Below are positions 25,934 through 34,185 of a DNA stretch of 53,800 nt, in pieces. Every line of letters starts with the position of its first letter. Position 1 is the stretch's first letter. The DNA comes from Campylobacter gastrosuis. GTDB taxonomy: Bacteria; Campylobacterota; Campylobacteria; Campylobacterales; Campylobacteraceae. The stretch spans positions 1-53,800 of the forward strand of contig NZ_JANURM010000012.1 in assembly GCF_030249845.1 (NCBI RefSeq), given 5' to 3'. The notes under the pieces are model-generated. The model saw only the letters and a program-made list of their open reading frames with translations. It did no database searches and was not told the DNA's origin. The translations under genes were made by a program, and so were the position numbers.

Positions 25934-25949
25934 AGGGGCAAAAGCCCCT
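25934..25949 (-). terminator. Rho-independent terminator of accC
   Basis: AGGGGC and GCCCCT flank an AAAA loop. On the minus strand the stem is followed by TTTTTA, the proper terminator form for accC; the convergent SGNH-like gene ends just before it. Confidence 0.8.
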
Positions 25950-25953
25950 AAAA

Positions 25954-27285
25954 TCAGTGTTTTGATAGATAGTTTGTATCGTAGTTGTTTGAGATGAAGT
26001 CTTTGTTTTTCATCATCTGTATGTGAAAATCGCGCGTGGTTTTGATACCGCCGATTACTAGCTGTTCTAGCGCGACACGCATTTTGTGTATGGCTTTTTC
26101 GCGTGTTTCGTCCCAAACGATGAGTTTGCCTATCATACTATCATAAAACGGCGGGACGCTGTAGCCTTGATAAACGTGGCTATCCATTCTCACGTTTCGC
26201 CCGCCCGGACAGACGTATTTTGTTATCTCGCCCGGATTTGGCACGAAGCTGTTTGGATCCTCGGCTGTGATACGGCACTCTATGGCGTGTCCGTGAAGCT
26301 TTATGCTCTCCTGACTAGGTAGCTTTTCGCCCTGTGCTACGCGTATCATTAGCTCAATTAAATCAAGTCCGCTTACCATTTCGCTAACACAATGCTCTAC
26401 TTGAAGGCGTGTGTTCATCTCAATAAAGTAAAAATTTAGGTGCTTATCCACTAAAAACTCAAACGTCCCAGCGCCCTCGTAACCTATCGCTTTTGCCGCT
26501 TTTACGGCTGTTTCGTGTAGGCGTTTTCTCGTGTTTTCATCAAGCAAAATCGCTGGACTTTCTTCTATTAGCTTTTGGTGGCGGCGTTGCATTGAGCAGT
26601 CGCGCTCTCCAACGTGCAAGACGTTGCCGTGGCTATCGCCGATGACTTGAACTTCAATGTGGCGTGGATTTAAAATATACTTCTCCATATACATTGTCCC
26701 GTCGCCAAATGCCGTAACAGCCTCGCTCTCAGCCGACCAAAACGCCTTTTCTAAATCCTCTTCACGCTCAACCACACGCATACCGCGACCACCACCACCA
26801 GCGGCTGCTTTTAAAATAACTGGATAGCCTATCTGTTTTGCAAGCTCTTTTGCAAATTTTATATCTTTTATAGCGCCGTCAGAGCCCGGGATTACTGGCA
26901 CACCAGCTCTTTGCATTACCTGCTTTGCCTTGCTTTTATCGCTCATTATCGCCATTGCCTCAACACTTGGGCCAATGAATTTTATCTTGTGATGAGAGCA
27001 GATTTCAACAAAATTTTGATTCTCACTTAAAAAGCCGTATCCTGGGAAAATCGCGTCTGCTTCGCTAATTTCAGCCGCCGAGATGATCGCTGGTATGTTT
27101 AGGTAGCTATCACTTGAACGAGGATTGCCAATGCAAATGGCAGCGTCGGCGTATTTTACGTAAAGTGCGTCCCTATCGGCTGTTGAATAGACAACTATCG
27201 CCTCTTTGCCCATCTCCTTTATCGTCCGCAAAGCACGAAGCGCGATCTCGCCCCTGTTTGCGATTAATATTCTTTTAATTTCCAT
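25954..27285 (-). CDS. accC: Biotin carboxylase subunit of acetyl-CoA carboxylase
   Basis: AccC carboxylates the biotin on AccB with ATP and bicarbonate, the first half-reaction of malonyl-CoA synthesis (cytosolic). The 443-residue ATP-grasp protein has IANRGEIALRALRT, GYGFLSENQNF, KAAAGGGGRGMRVV (glycine-rich loop), HIEVQVIGDSHGNVLHVGERDCSMQRRHQK, FIEMNTRLQVEHCVSEMVSG, and the final FHIQMMKN segment. accB lies immediately upstream in the same transcript; their stop and start share a base (27285). Confidence 0.97.
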   Translation of the reverse strand: MEIKRILIANRGEIALRALRTIKEMGKEAIVVYSTADRDALYVKYADAAICIGNPRSSDSYLNIPAIISAAEISEADAIFPGYGFLSENQNFVEICSHHKIKFIGPSVEAMAIMSDKSKAKQVMQRAGVPVIPGSDGAIKDIKFAKELAKQIGYPVILKAAAGGGGRGMRVVEREEDLEKAFWSAESEAVTAFGDGTMYMEKYILNPRHIEVQVIGDSHGNVLHVGERDCSMQRRHQKLIEESPAILLDENTRKRLHETAVKAAKAIGYEGAGTFEFLVDKHLNFYFIEMNTRLQVEHCVSEMVSGLDLIELMIRVAQGEKLPSQESIKLHGHAIECRITAEDPNSFVPNPGEITKYVCPGGRNVRMDSHVYQGYSVPPFYDSMIGKLIVWDETREKAIHKMRVALEQLVIGGIKTTRDFHIQMMKNKDFISNNYDTNYLSKH

Positions 27286-27740
27286 TAAATTTTCTCCACA
27301 GCAAACAACGCCATACCAAACTCAACTGGCTGTCCGTCAGCGACTAAAATTTCGCTAATTTGGCAGTCAAACTCAGCCTCAATGTCATTCATTATCTTCA
27401 TCGCTTCAATAATGCCGATAACCTCGCCCTTTCTAACCTTTTGACCGACTTTTACAAACGAAGCAGCGCCCGGGCTTGGAGCTGAGTAAAATGTGCCAAC
27501 CATTGGCGAATTTAGCGTATTTTTAGCTGTTGTGGCTGGTTTTTCATTAACAACCTGAACATTTATAGCTTGTGGGGCTGGGGCTGGTGTGGCTACTGGG
27601 GCTGGGGTAGGGGCTGGGACATCACAACAATCGGCATATTTTTCAAGCTCTAACTCAAAATCGCCCTCTTTTATGCGGATTCTATTTATATCTTTTGTTT
27701 CAAAAAGCTCTATTAACTGCTTTATATCTTCTTTTTTCAT
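27285..27740 (-). CDS. accB: Biotin carboxyl carrier protein of acetyl-CoA carboxylase
   Basis: AccB carries biotin on a lysine between AccC and the carboxyltransferase. The 151 residues have an N-terminal helical part (KQLIELFETKDINRIRIKEGDFELELEK), a Pro/Ala-rich flexible linker (PAPTPAPVATPAPAPQ), and the C-terminal barrel with biotinylation motif IEAMKIMNDIEAE (target Lys in MKIMN). AGGAG-type pairing is visible before ATG 27740. It heads the accBC unit, diverging from dcd. Confidence 0.96.
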   Translation of the reverse strand: MKKEDIKQLIELFETKDINRIRIKEGDFELELEKYADCCDVPAPTPAPVATPAPAPQAINVQVVNEKPATTAKNTLNSPMVGTFYSAPSPGAASFVKVGQKVRKGEVIGIIEAMKIMNDIEAEFDCQISEILVADGQPVEFGMALFAVEKI

Positions 27741-27839
27741 ACAAACTCCTATGCGTGATTTAAACTAGTGATTTTAGCAAAAAATATCAAATATAAAGCT
27801 AAAATTTGATATTGTTATGAAAATTTTAAAAGGATAAAA

Positions 27840-28400
27840 ATGGGACTAAAAAGCGATAAATGGATAAGAAAAATGAGCCTAGAAGCCGATATGATCGTGC
27901 CTTTTGCAGAAGAGCAGGTCGGCAGGGGCGTTGTAAGCTATGGCGTTAGTAGCTATGGGTATGATATTCGCGTGGGCGATGAGTTTAAAATTTTTACAAA
28001 TATCGGTGGCACCGTGGTTGATCCAAAGAATTTTGATGAGAAAAATGTCGTGGATTTTAAGGGCGATGTCTGTATCGTGCCACCAAATTCGTTTGCGTTA
28101 GCTAGGACGATTGAGTATTTTAATATGCCAGATGACGTTTTAGCCATTTGTCTTGGCAAAAGCACTTATGCAAGGTGCGGTATAATCGTAAATGTAACGC
28201 CGTTTGAGCCGGGATTTAAGGGGCATATCACGATTGAGATTTCAAATACAACTCCACTTCCAGCTAAAATTTACGCAAACGAGGGTATAGCGCAGGTGTT
28301 GTTTTTACAAGGCGATGAGCCGTGTGAAGTGACTTACGCCGACAAAAAGGGCAAATATCAAGCACAAGAGGGCATAACACTGCCTAGAATTTTAAAGTGA
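27840..28400 (+). CDS. dcd: dCTP deaminase
   Basis: Dcd deaminates dCTP to dUTP, feeding dTMP synthesis (cytosolic, homotrimer). The 186-residue protein has [17 protein letters not shown], the active-site run [32 protein letters not shown] (Ser, Arg and catalytic Glu in family order), and [34 protein letters not shown] at the end. AAAGGAT precedes ATG. A single-gene unit diverging from accBC. Confidence 0.96.
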   Translation: MGLKSDKWIRKMSLEADMIVPFAEEQVGRGVVSYGVSSYGYDIRVGDEFKIFTNIGGTVVDPKNFDEKNVVDFKGDVCIVPPNSFALARTIEYFNMPDDVLAICLGKSTYARCGIIVNVTPFEPGFKGHITIEISNTTPLPAKIYANEGIAQVLFLQGDEPCEVTYADKKGKYQAQEGITLPRILK

Positions 28401-28571
28401 TTTTGTGTTTTGAAATTTTAAAGTTAGCGGTTTAAAAACTATAATAGTTTTTAAACCAAGTTTTAATAAAATCAATAAATCGCTACTAAATTTTAATCTA
28501 TAAATTTGCAAAATCATAACCTACAAGATAAAATTTTAACTAATTTTATACTTTTCATTAACTTTAAGTTG

Positions 28572-28586
28572 TTTTTTTTTTTTTTT
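28572..28586. repeat. Homopolymeric T15 tract upstream of a TATAAT promoter
   Basis: Fifteen Ts end 4 bases before TATAAT (28591-28596) and lie in the position of the -35/spacer region of the gene at 28641. A length change would alter promoter geometry, so on/off expression control is possible but unproven. Confidence 0.7.
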
Positions 28587-28640
28587 GAAATATAATGGTG
28601 TAAATGTTTTTAAAACAGCAATAAAACACAAGGTTTTACA

Positions 28641-29042
28641 ATGATTTTAGCAACTTTTAAAAAAAGAGATGGCACGAGCATAACTGCTAAAAATGCTCAA
28701 ATTTTAAATGGCGATGACGAGCAAAACGCCATACACGAGATAATTAGCACCATTAACGCTCACGGCATTATGTGCCGTAGAAAGCAAGAAATCAGGCGTG
28801 CTGGGGATAAATTTGTAGCGTTTTTAGACCCAAATTTTATGAAAAAACAGGGCTGTTCGCTCATTATTTTATGCGATAAAAACAGCACAAACGATGAAAT
28901 AAACGCCACTTTAAGGGCTCTTAGCGTTGATAATTTGCTGTTTAAAAAGGCTTTAAGGCATTACAGGTTAGCACAAATTTCAAAGCTTATTTTTGTGCTT
29001 GTGATTCTTGTGCTTATTTTATTTTTATTAAATATTCATTAA
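28641..29042 (+). CDS. Hypothetical protein with C-terminal membrane anchor, 133 residues
   Basis: I do not recognise a family. The N-terminal 105 residues are soluble and mixed alpha/beta, with alternating hydrophobic strands (CSLIILCDK, KFVAFLDPNF). The protein ends in one strongly hydrophobic segment (LIFVLVILVLILFLL) followed by three residues, a tail-anchored arrangement with the soluble part probably in the cytosol. Start ATG follows CAAGGTTTTACA. The T15-TATAAT element upstream is its likely promoter. About 0.9 kb of repeated non-coding DNA follows. Confidence 0.7.
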   Translation: MILATFKKRDGTSITAKNAQILNGDDEQNAIHEIISTINAHGIMCRRKQEIRRAGDKFVAFLDPNFMKKQGCSLIILCDKNSTNDEINATLRALSVDNLLFKKALRHYRLAQISKLIFVLVILVLILFLLNIH

Positions 29043-29960
29043 TTTTTAAAAAATAAAAACGTGAAAATTAACCTGCTTGCATTTTTAGTTTTGATTTTTT
29101 AAAAATTTATGTGGTTTTGGGATTTTGTATTTTGTTTGATTTTTGGCACGAGCGAAATATGGTCGCTTTTGCTATAACTCGCAAATAAAATTTTATTGCT
29201 TAAAAAAGTAAATTTTGGCTTGGTTTGCAGTAGAACTTCGCATTTTATTCAGGCTGTCGCTTGTTTTTCTTTAAGGGAGAAGGGGGCTTGAATTGCGAAG
29301 TCACCCCCTTCTCCCTTAACAACCCACAACCCCGACAACGCTCTATCGTGCGAACACCTGCCGATTAAAAGTCGGCGTTCGCTAGTTTTGGTCTTGTTGC
29401 GTTCTAGTGTTTTTTGAAATTTGTATTTTTCACAAAATTTTCGCCATTTACCAAAAGCGATAATTCTCTATCGTTGCTGTGTTTTTGCAGGTTTTAACTG
29501 CCGATAAGTCGGCTTTTTACGTTTTATATTTTTGAAATTTTAATCTAAAAATTATGCTGTTTTTTGAGAATTTTTGTGGTTTGAAGTAGAACTTTGCTTG
29601 AAATTTAAAAAGTGTCGCTTGTTTTTCTTTAAGGGAGAAGGGGGCTTATTTTGCGTTTGGCTTTTAAAACGAGCAAAAGCGAAGTAGGGTCGCACTTATC
29701 CATTTGCCATAACTCGCAAACAATCAAAATAATGTCGTAACATTGTTTTGATTTTCGTTTGCTCCCAATGGCGACGCTCTTTCGCTGCTGTGCTTTTGCA
29801 GGTTTAATTCTTCTAAAACAACAAATCCCTTAATATGCGAACACCTGCCGATTAAAAGTCGGCATCCGCTAGTTTTTATTTTTTATGTTCTAGCGTTTTT
29901 AAAATTTTAAACAAAATTACAAAACACAAAAAATGTAACACCCCAAAATTTGCTATAATT
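29043..29960. repeat. Non-coding zone of repeated hairpin modules
   Basis: No convincing gene lies here on either strand. Instead it holds two diverged copies of one composite element. A 35-bp segment (TGTCGCTTGTTTTTCTTTAA ... GGGGGCTT) is identical at 29255-29289 and 29613-29647. A hairpin segment starting TGCGAACACCTGCCGATTAA recurs at 29349 and 29836 (identical for 28 bp). GCTGTGyTTTTGCAGGTTT recurs near 29475 and 29788. A third GCCGAT/GTCGGC hairpin with a T5 tail lies at 29498-29518. The origin is unknown: decayed tandem duplication, structured RNA or a repeat family. Confidence 0.75.
29271..29319. repeat. 16-bp perfect inverted repeat (long hairpin)
   Basis: TTAAGGGAGAAGGGGG (29271-29286) and its exact complement (29304-29319) enclose a 17-base loop. 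No T-run follows directly, so it is not a classical terminator. In the second copy of the element only the left arm remains (29629-29644). Confidence 0.85.
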
Positions 29961-29988
29961 TGTGCGAATTTTAGATAAAAGGATAAAG

Positions 29989-30300
29989 ATGACATTAGAT
30001 GAAGTTAGCGACAAATCGCTAAAAATTAGAGAGCTTTATCACGAATTAGAAATTTTATACCACGCCAAAAAGTGGTCGCCACAAGAGGATGTTTTGGGGT
30101 TTTTAACAGATGCGTCGCTAGTTGGTAGGTATGTGATGAGCAAACAAGAGCGTTGGTCTAGCGATGATGAGGGCGATTTAGCCCATAAAATCGGCGAGTG
30201 CGTTTGGTGGTTGGCTGTTATAGCTAGTAAGAATGGTGTTGATTTTAGCCAAAGTGTCTGCGATTTTTTAAACGAAAAAATGACTCATTTAAACAAATAA
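29989..30300 (+). CDS. MazG-like nucleotide pyrophosphohydrolase family protein
   Basis: This 103-residue helical protein fits the short MazG-like group (NTP or house-cleaning pyrophosphatases): LYHELEILYHAKKWSPQEDVLGFLTDASLVGRYVM, then GDLAHKIGECVWWLAVIASKNGVDFSQSVCDFLNEKM, which matches the family's E-x-x-D/E...giDl pattern although the acidic metal residues are fewer than in full MazG. I choose ATG 29989 because AAAGGAT lies just before it; an upstream in-frame start at 29962 would cover the -10 region (GCTATAAT, 29951-29958). Confidence 0.65.
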   Translation: MTLDEVSDKSLKIRELYHELEILYHAKKWSPQEDVLGFLTDASLVGRYVMSKQERWSSDDEGDLAHKIGECVWWLAVIASKNGVDFSQSVCDFLNEKMTHLNK

Positions 30301-30380
30301 TTTTTATTTAAACACTTACAAAATTAATTTTAAACAAACTTTGCTATAATGTGGGCTAAATTTTAACAAAAGAGCGAACA

Positions 30381-32174
30381 TTGAACTACATACAAGAGTT
30401 TAAAAAACACAAGAGCGTGGCGTTGCTCGGGGCGTTTTTGCTGGCGATTTGCATACTTATGTTTATTAGCGAGAGCTTTATGATTATCGCTTTTGGAATT
30501 TGCATATTTTTGTATGGCATTTCGGTTTTGGAGCTGAGTTTTTCGGGCTTTTCTGGCATTGAGAGCTTTCTTAAAAAGGCGACAAGTAGCAGGTTTAAGA
30601 GCTTTTTATTTGGGCTTATCACCACTTTTATTATGAATTCCAGCGGTCTAGTTAGTGTCATTGCCATTTCGTTTTTAAGTGCTGGACTTATCACGCTTGG
30701 TGCTGGACTTGCCATTATTTATGGTGCAAATATCGGCACGGTTTCAACCGCTTGGCTAGTCGCTGGCATCGGACTTAAAACGCAAATCATCTACTACGCT
30801 ATGCCACTTGTGATTATTGGCGTAATTATGTTTTTTAATAAACAAAAGGGCATTAAAAGTTGCGGTTATTTCGTATTTAGCATTGGGCTTTTGTTTCTTG
30901 GAATTCACTATATGAAGTCCGGATTTGATGATATAAAAGATACGATTGACCTTGCAAAATACGCTATGGACGGCGTTAGCGGACTTTTGCTTTACACGCT
31001 TGTTGGCATTGTGGTTACGATTTTAATGCAAAGCTCAACGGCGACGCTGACACTAACGATAACGGCTCTAAGCGTGGGGCAGATGAGCTACGAAAACGCC
31101 GTTGCTATCGCTATTGGCTCAAATGTCGGTAGCACCGTGGTCGCTGTTATTGGCTCAATAAATGCAAATATAGACGGCAAAAAGCTGATGTTTGGACACG
31201 TTTTATTTAACGTAGTTTCGGCAATTCTCACACTTTTGTTTATAAAATTTATTGTCCCATTTACCGATTTTGTAGCACATTTTTTACACATTAGGACTGA
31301 TGATTACTCAATGAAACTAGCTCTGTTTCACACGATTTTTAACATAATTGGCGTTGGCGTGTTTTATCCGCTAACAAATAGCGTCGTGATTTTTTTGGAT
31401 AAATTTGTAAAATCAAAGCAGGTTCGCTCAAAAGTAATAACGGCAAAATTTCTTGATGAAGAATCGCTTCAATTTAGCGACTCCGCCTTTGTCGTGCTTA
31501 CAAAAGAGATGGCTCATCTTTACGCAAACACCGCTTCAATCATCGCAAAATCAATCAGCATTAGCAAAAACGACATAACGCTTGATATGCCATCAGATGA
31601 GATTATTAAAATGCGAAAAACGCCAATTGAGATAGATTTTGATGAGATTTACAACAACCGCTTTAAAGAAATTTACAGCCAAATCATAAACTACCTAATC
31701 AACGCAAGTGCCAACGCAAAAAAGGAGGACATGGTGAAGTTTATGGATATTCGCCGTGCCGCCTTGCTTCTAGCTGAAACGCTAAAAGATGTCAAAAATG
31801 TCCAGCCAAATATCTATAAATTTATGAGCTCATCAAACGAGTATATCAGGGCAGAATATGACAAGCTTCGCACGAAAATTTTGCATTTGCTTCGTATAAT
31901 TGAGCAAATTCGGGTCTTTGAGATTGACGATAATGTGGCGATTAAGGAGATTAGACAGCTTTATAAGGAGTATGATGCCATTCAGTTTGCGCCAGATATT
32001 TTGCTTCACGAGAAGAAAATTTCAAACAAAATGGCAACCTCGCTGATGAATGACACCGACATCGTAAAGGGCATTACAAATAGCCTTTTAAAAATTGTGC
32101 AAATCATCTCAACTCACCGAAAAGACAGCGATTTTATGGCGATAATGCAGGTTTTAAAAACCCAACGCCTTTAA
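30381..32174 (+). CDS. Na/Pi cotransporter family protein with C-terminal PhoU-like domain
   Basis: This NptA/PNaS-family inner-membrane protein couples phosphate (or another anion) movement to sodium. Two Na_Pi repeats each carry the SSG/SST-type motif (FIMNSSGLVSVIAISF and ILMQSSTATLTLTITAL), with YGANIGTVSTAWL and AIGSNVGSTVVAVIGS as paired re-entrant segments. After the membrane part (about residues 1-345) a helical PhoU-like domain occupies residues about 375-590. The start is TTG 30381 with AAGAG upstream. Length 597. It converges with ung only 4 bp away. Confidence 0.88.
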   Translation: MNYIQEFKKHKSVALLGAFLLAICILMFISESFMIIAFGICIFLYGISVLELSFSGFSGIESFLKKATSSRFKSFLFGLITTFIMNSSGLVSVIAISFLSAGLITLGAGLAIIYGANIGTVSTAWLVAGIGLKTQIIYYAMPLVIIGVIMFFNKQKGIKSCGYFVFSIGLLFLGIHYMKSGFDDIKDTIDLAKYAMDGVSGLLLYTLVGIVVTILMQSSTATLTLTITALSVGQMSYENAVAIAIGSNVGSTVVAVIGSINANIDGKKLMFGHVLFNVVSAILTLLFIKFIVPFTDFVAHFLHIRTDDYSMKLALFHTIFNIIGVGVFYPLTNSVVIFLDKFVKSKQVRSKVITAKFLDEESLQFSDSAFVVLTKEMAHLYANTASIIAKSISISKNDITLDMPSDEIIKMRKTPIEIDFDEIYNNRFKEIYSQIINYLINASANAKKEDMVKFMDIRRAALLLAETLKDVKNVQPNIYKFMSSSNEYIRAEYDKLRTKILHLLRIIEQIRVFEIDDNVAIKEIRQLYKEYDAIQFAPDILLHEKKISNKMATSLMNDTDIVKGITNSLLKIVQIISTHRKDSDFMAIMQVLKTQRL

Positions 32175-32178
32175 AATT

Positions 32179-32844
32179 TTAAGCTAAATCCCAAATAATT
32201 GGGGTTTTGCCGTGTTTTGTTAAATATTTGTTTGCCAAAGAGAAGTGCGAACAGCCAAAAAACGCCCCACGTGCTAGCGGGCTAGGGTGAGCGGCACTTA
32301 GGATTAGGTGCTTTTTTGCGTCAATGAGTGGCGATTTTGCCTTTGCGTAGTTGCCCCAGAGCATAAAAACGAGATTTTCACGCCTTTTATCAAGGACTTT
32401 TGTGACCGCATCGCTAAAAATTTGCCAGCCGATTTTTGCGTGAGAATTTGGCTTGGCTTTTTGCACGCTAAGCGTTGCGTTTAGTAAAAACACGCCCTGC
32501 CTTGCCCACTCGCTTAAATCCCCAAATTTCGGGGGTTTTATGCCTAAATCGTTGTGTAATTCTTTAAAAATATTTGCCAAACTTGGCGGGATTTTTTCGC
32601 CCTTTGGCACAGAAAAACTAAGCCCCATTGCTTGATTTGGCTGATGATATGGATCTTGCCCTAAAATCACGACCTTTACGTTATCAAACGGCGTTAGATT
32701 AAATGCGTGAAAAATCAGCTCTTTTGGTGGATAAATCGTAGCTGTTTCGTTTTGTAAAATTTTAGTTATATTTGCAAAATAAGGGCTTTTAAGCTCATCT
32801 TTTAAAATCTCACGCCAACCCTCATCTTTTAAAAATTCTTGCAT
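32179..32844 (-). CDS. ung: Uracil-DNA glycosylase
   Basis: Ung removes uracil from DNA in base-excision repair. The 221-residue family 1 protein has VVILGQDPYHQPNQAMGLSFSVP (catalytic Asp in GQDPYH), VFLLNATLSV, LVFMLWGNYAK and AAHPSPLARGAFFGC (HPSP minor-groove loop). The ATG (32844) touches the stop of the upstream helix-hairpin-helix gene, suggesting one transcript. Confidence 0.97.
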   Translation of the reverse strand: MQEFLKDEGWREILKDELKSPYFANITKILQNETATIYPPKELIFHAFNLTPFDNVKVVILGQDPYHQPNQAMGLSFSVPKGEKIPPSLANIFKELHNDLGIKPPKFGDLSEWARQGVFLLNATLSVQKAKPNSHAKIGWQIFSDAVTKVLDKRRENLVFMLWGNYAKAKSPLIDAKKHLILSAAHPSPLARGAFFGCSHFSLANKYLTKHGKTPIIWDLA

Positions 32845-33146
32845 TATTTCGTAGCATTTTTATCGGCTTTTTTTGCCTTTTTTGTAGCGGTTTTTATTTC
32901 GGTTTTACCACTTATTGAAAGTTCATTTTTGATTTTTTCAAAATTTGCATTGCCGATGCCTTTTACGTTTTTTAGCTCATCAAGGCTTTTAAATTCGTTT
33001 GTTTTACGATATTCAATTATTGCATTTGCCTTCGTTTCGCCAATACCCTTAACACTCATTAGCTCCTCTTTTGTAGCTGTGTTGATATTTACAGCCGCAA
33101 ACAAAGCACTTGCTAAAACAAATCCAGTAAATAAAAATTTTCTCAT
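32844..33146 (-). CDS. Exported ComEA-like helix-hairpin-helix DNA-binding protein
   Basis: This is a small periplasmic protein with a signal peptide (residues 1-18, ALFA-AV). It has the ComEA-type double helix-hairpin-helix (NINTATKEELMSVKGIGETKANAIIEYRKTN followed by SLDELKNVKGIGNANFEKIK) and a Lys/Ala-rich tail that could also bind DNA. ComEA proteins capture incoming DNA in natural transformation, a known trait of Campylobacter. Length 100. It lies immediately upstream of ung. Confidence 0.88.
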   Translation of the reverse strand: MRKFLFTGFVLASALFAAVNINTATKEELMSVKGIGETKANAIIEYRKTNEFKSLDELKNVKGIGNANFEKIKNELSISGKTEIKTATKKAKKADKNATK

Positions 33147-33540
33147 TTTATATCCTTTTATGCAAAATTCGCACGATTTTATAAAAGTAAAGTTAATTAA
33201 AAATAAATGTTTGATAAATTTTTAGTGATTTATTGCACAATTAAACAAATTTAACTCTTTATAGAAATTTATAAATTATTATAAAATTCATAAAATCAAA
33301 AGAAGCTTGGTTTGTAAATTTAAAAAATAAGCCATATTTAAAAGGTATTAAAGTCTGATACAAAAGATTTTATTTTTTTAGACAAATTTAGTTTAAATGT
33401 TACGCCCAAAGTTTCATTGGGTTAGTTAAATTTGTTGATTTATGCAAAGGCAAAATTGCTAAAAGATGGCAAGATAAATTAAAAATTTACTGATGATACC
33501 ACAAAGTAAAATATCAAATTTCAAAAAAACAGAGTAAAAT

Positions 33541-33631
33541 TTTAATCATCAAATTTGAAAGCTCAAATGATAAAATTATTATCAAAGACCACTTTAAATG
33601 GTCGCCAAGCAAACCAAGCAGATAAGATTAT
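33541..33631 (+). pseudogene. Possible RTX/haemolysin-type protein remnant
   Basis: A short open stretch reads KILIIKFESSNDKIIIKDHF, resembling the repeat associated with haemolysin-type calcium-binding proteins (FxxSNDxIxIKxxF), then meets a stop. Upstream codons contain stops in frame. It is too short to be certain; chance similarity is possible. Confidence 0.3.
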
Positions 33632-34122
33632 CAGATAAGTTAGTGTATATAATGGCGACATTAGAATTATTCCATTTATTAATGGCTAAAAATAGCGATT
33701 TATAGACACTTAGATTGTCGGTGTAGATGATAAGTATATTATTTTCTTCACGATTTTTAATTTTATTAAAATATCCAAGAAATAAATAGAATTTTTTTGC
33801 TATCTTTTATATAAATTCCAAAAAACCTCTTTTGTGTCATTTACTCTAATGTCAAGCATAAGATAAGTTGCTATGTTTTTATATTCTAGTCTTTCACACA
33901 GCAATATCCATAAAAAGCATAGTATTAAATTTATAAATGACATTTATAATATTTAATAGTCTATTTTGAAAAGCTTTTTGTATCTTCCACACTCAATCGC
34001 TTTGCATAAAGTGATATTGCCATATTGTCCGTGTCACTAAGTATGGCTTCTTGTTTTTTATTAGCTTTGGATTAAATAAATCATTATTGACTCCAAGTGT
34101 ATCAAAAATAGATGACATTTGT
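33620..34122 (-). pseudogene. IS256-family transposase remnant, frame-broken
   Basis: Reading the minus strand from ATG at about 34122 and shifting frame several times gives pieces in IS256 (mutator-type) order: MAISLYAKRLSVEDTKSF (like ISMYAKGMSTRDI), FQNRLLNIINVIY, LFMDIAV (catalytic Asp region), ATYLMLDIRVNDTKEVF, then LDILIKLKNREENNILIIYTDNL (like LTDLKNRGVxDILIACVDGL). Multiple stops and shifts show that it is long dead. The first 24 codons (MSSIFDTLGVNNDLFNPK) may or may not belong. No terminal inverted repeats were found by eye. Confidence 0.5.
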
Positions 34123-34185
34123 AAATCCTTTTTATTGTAAATAAAGCAAACAATCAATTGGCGGTAGTGAGCAGTAAAATTTTAG

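Larger units (their letters stand above)
33147..34185. other. 1-kb degraded region without intact genes
   Basis: This very AT-rich stretch separates the comEA-like gene from the MFS gene. I see only remnants: a plus-strand piece like an RTX protein tail (33541-33631) and a minus-strand, frame-broken IS256-type transposase (33620-34122). The rest shows no structure I can support. Confidence 0.7.
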
